In this document: piece after piece, positions 62,728 to 64,000 of the stretch
Layout of the letters: the number at the start of each line of letters is the position of its first letter
Position numbering within the stretch: position 1 is the stretch's first letter
Made by a program: the position numbers and the translations under genes
Source of the DNA: Bacteroidales bacterium
GTDB lineage: Bacteria > Bacteroidota > Bacteroidia > Bacteroidales > F082
DNA: 64,000 nucleotides
Direction of reading: 5' to 3'
Assembly: GCA_017530365.1 (NCBI GenBank)
Contig: JAFXMK010000007.1
Location: forward strand, 1-64,000
The notes under the pieces: generated by a model
The model's input: only the letters and a program-made list of their open reading frames with translations
Database searches by the model: none
What the model was told of the DNA's origin: nothing

Positions 62728-64000
62728 GGGATTGTATTTCCTCGATTTTAGCTTTAGTGCTCTTGGTGTCATTGTGGTCGGCTCCCAAAGTCTCCTTGCG
62801 GATTTGGAATGCTTTCCTGTAATATTCCAAAGCCTTTTCGTAGTTCTTTTGCGCGGCATACACGTGTCCCATGATATTGTAGTTGGCGGCAATGTCGGGA
62901 GTGTCCTTGTCGAAGATCTTTTTGCGAATTGCCAAGGCCTTGTTCAGGTGTTCCATGGCTTTGTCATAGGTGCCTGCGCTGAAATAGATATAGCCCATGT
63001 TGTGATAGGCGCCCGCGACATATGGATGTTCCGGCCCAAAGGCGTTTTGGGTGACGGTTAAGGCTTTCCCGAAATAATCAAGGGCTTTCTCTGGGTTGCC
63101 TCGGTAATAGTAGAGCATGCCGATGCCATTGTAGGCGGAGGCTAGTTCGGGATGGTTCTCACCCAGCAGCGCAGTGCGGATGTCGATGCTTTTCATGAAA
63201 CAGGAGTCGGCACCTGAGTAGTCGTTTTTGTTCAGCAAGGTGTTCCCCATGTTGTTATATAAGGTGGCAACTTTGGCATTTCGCTCGCCGTTGGTCTTTT
63301 TCCAGATGTCCAAGGCCTTTTGATAGTATTCCAGGGCGGTGTCGTTTTCGCCGAGTTGCGACAACACATTGCCTTTGTTGGTGTAGCAGGTGGCGACGTC
63401 GGGGTGTGCTTCTCCGTAGATTTTTTTTCTGATTTCCAGCGCTTTTCGATGATTGTCAAGGGATTTTTCGTAGTTGCCTAGTTTGGAATAAAGGTTGCCC
63501 ATCTCGCTATAGAGCGTGGCAATGTCGGGATGGTCTTCGGGATATTGCTTTTGCCAGATGGAAAGGGTGTTTTGGTAGCACTCCAGCGCCTGAGTATAGT
63601 TGCCCAGGTTATAATGGGCAATTCCGATGTTGATCAAGACTTTCCCGATTTCGATATCGTTGGGAGCAAAGATCCGTTTTCTGATTTCCAGGCTTTTGTT
63701 TTGGTATTCAAGGTTTGTCGCGGGATCGCCCAGGTTGGAGTAGATGACGCCGATGTTTGAATACAATGTGGCGGCGTAGTTTTGCAGGGATGGGTCTTTC
63801 TCGACGATGTTCAGGGCTTTTTGGAAGAATTCAATGGCCTGGTCGTATTGTCCCAGCTCGAAGTTTATGATGCCAATCAGGTCGTATGCTTTGGCGACGG
63901 TGTCGTTCTTGACATATTTCATTTTCGCTTGCCGGAGCATCCGTTCGAAATAGGGGAGTGCCTCAGTGTATGCTGCGAGATACTCTTGGATGAACTGTCC
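62714..64000 (-). CDS. Tetratricopeptide-repeat protein, 5' end outside window
   Basis: At least 428 residues are visible; the frame stays open to the window edge (residues upstream of the first visible Met read ...AAYTEALPYFERMLRQAK), so the true start lies beyond 64000. It consists of about nine or ten 42-residue repeats of the kinesin-light-chain TPR type, for example NMGYIYFSAGTYDKAMEHL and ALEYYRKAFQIRKETLGADH. The C-terminal tail KAKIEEIQSLIQH follows the last repeat. It is probably a protein-interaction scaffold. Whether a sensor or enzyme domain precedes the repeats cannot be seen. Confidence 0.85.
   Translation of the reverse strand, partial: GQFIQEYLAAYTEALPYFERMLRQAKMKYVKNDTVAKAYDLIGIINFELGQYDQAIEFFQKALNIVEKDPSLQNYAATLYSNIGVIYSNLGDPATNLEYQNKSLEIRKRIFAPNDIEIGKVLINIGIAHYNLGNYTQALECYQNTLSIWQKQYPEDHPDIATLYSEMGNLYSKLGNYEKSLDNHRKALEIRKKIYGEAHPDVATCYTNKGNVLSQLGENDTALEYYQKALDIWKKTNGERNAKVATLYNNMGNTLLNKNDYSGADSCFMKSIDIRTALLGENHPELASAYNGIGMLYYYRGNPEKALDYFGKALTVTQNAFGPEHPYVAGAYHNMGYIYFSAGTYDKAMEHLNKALAIRKKIFDKDTPDIAANYNIMGHVYAAQKNYEKALEYYRKAFQIRKETLGADHNDTKSTKAKIEEIQSLIQH

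Overview
The window is chromosomal DNA of a bacterium of phylum Bacteroidota, most likely a gut- or animal-associated member of order Bacteroidales. The evidence is a full set of phylum hallmarks: type IX secretion system (T9SS) parts and cargo with C-terminal sorting domains, a lipidated TamL, an Rnf cluster in the order B-C-D-G-E-A, and many TAnnTTTG (-7) promoter elements. Genes are densely packed. No gene-free gap exceeds about 150 bases, and I saw no insertion sequence, prophage, CRISPR array or tRNA gene.

Layout. 1-160: 3' end of a 5S rRNA and its terminator. 160-7110 (minus): one operon, exbB-exbD-tonB-folC-tamL-RecD-like helicase. 7127-11102 (minus): gldJ, then murF and anmK. 11187-19181 (plus): two complete PorU-type C25 sortases in tandem, then porV. 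19244-29353 (minus): a four-gene secreted-protein operon with a 1171-residue PKD/repeat adhesin, an unknown lipoprotein, a PorT-like barrel and a 1633-residue gingipain-like protease. 29457-34999 (minus): rnfBCDGEA with an rseC-like gene upstream. 35045-45668: envelope and glycan genes (YihY, flippase, UDP-GlcNAc 2-epimerase family enzyme, three glycosyltransferases, YfhO, a methyltransferase). 45739-51673 (minus): rpmH and fba-purB-msbA-pepD. 51798-54550 (minus): a small T9SS-sorted protein and a beta-helix carbohydrate-binding protein. 54673-56925 (minus): a short UvrA paralogue. 56978-62727 (plus): a seven-gene operon ending in a steroid 5-alpha-reductase-family protein, an Old Yellow Enzyme-family flavin reductase and a short-chain dehydrogenase. 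62714-64000 (minus): a TPR protein that runs off the window.

How the genes fit together. GldJ, PorU, PorV and the PorT-like barrel belong to T9SS or gliding-type machinery. The C25 protease, the PKD adhesin and the small protein at 54071 carry its sorting signal. The glycan genes could help build the anionic lipopolysaccharide to which PorU attaches cargo, though this is inference. The most striking locus is 59907-62727. Its three enzyme families are exactly those needed to reduce a 3-oxo-delta4 steroid or bile-acid A ring to the 5-alpha or 5-beta form and interconvert the 3-oxo and 3-hydroxy groups. They are co-transcribed with an NlpC/P60 lipoprotein, a YncE-like propeller and an unrecognised tail-anchored protein. 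All functions are read from sequence motifs and context; no database search was possible.
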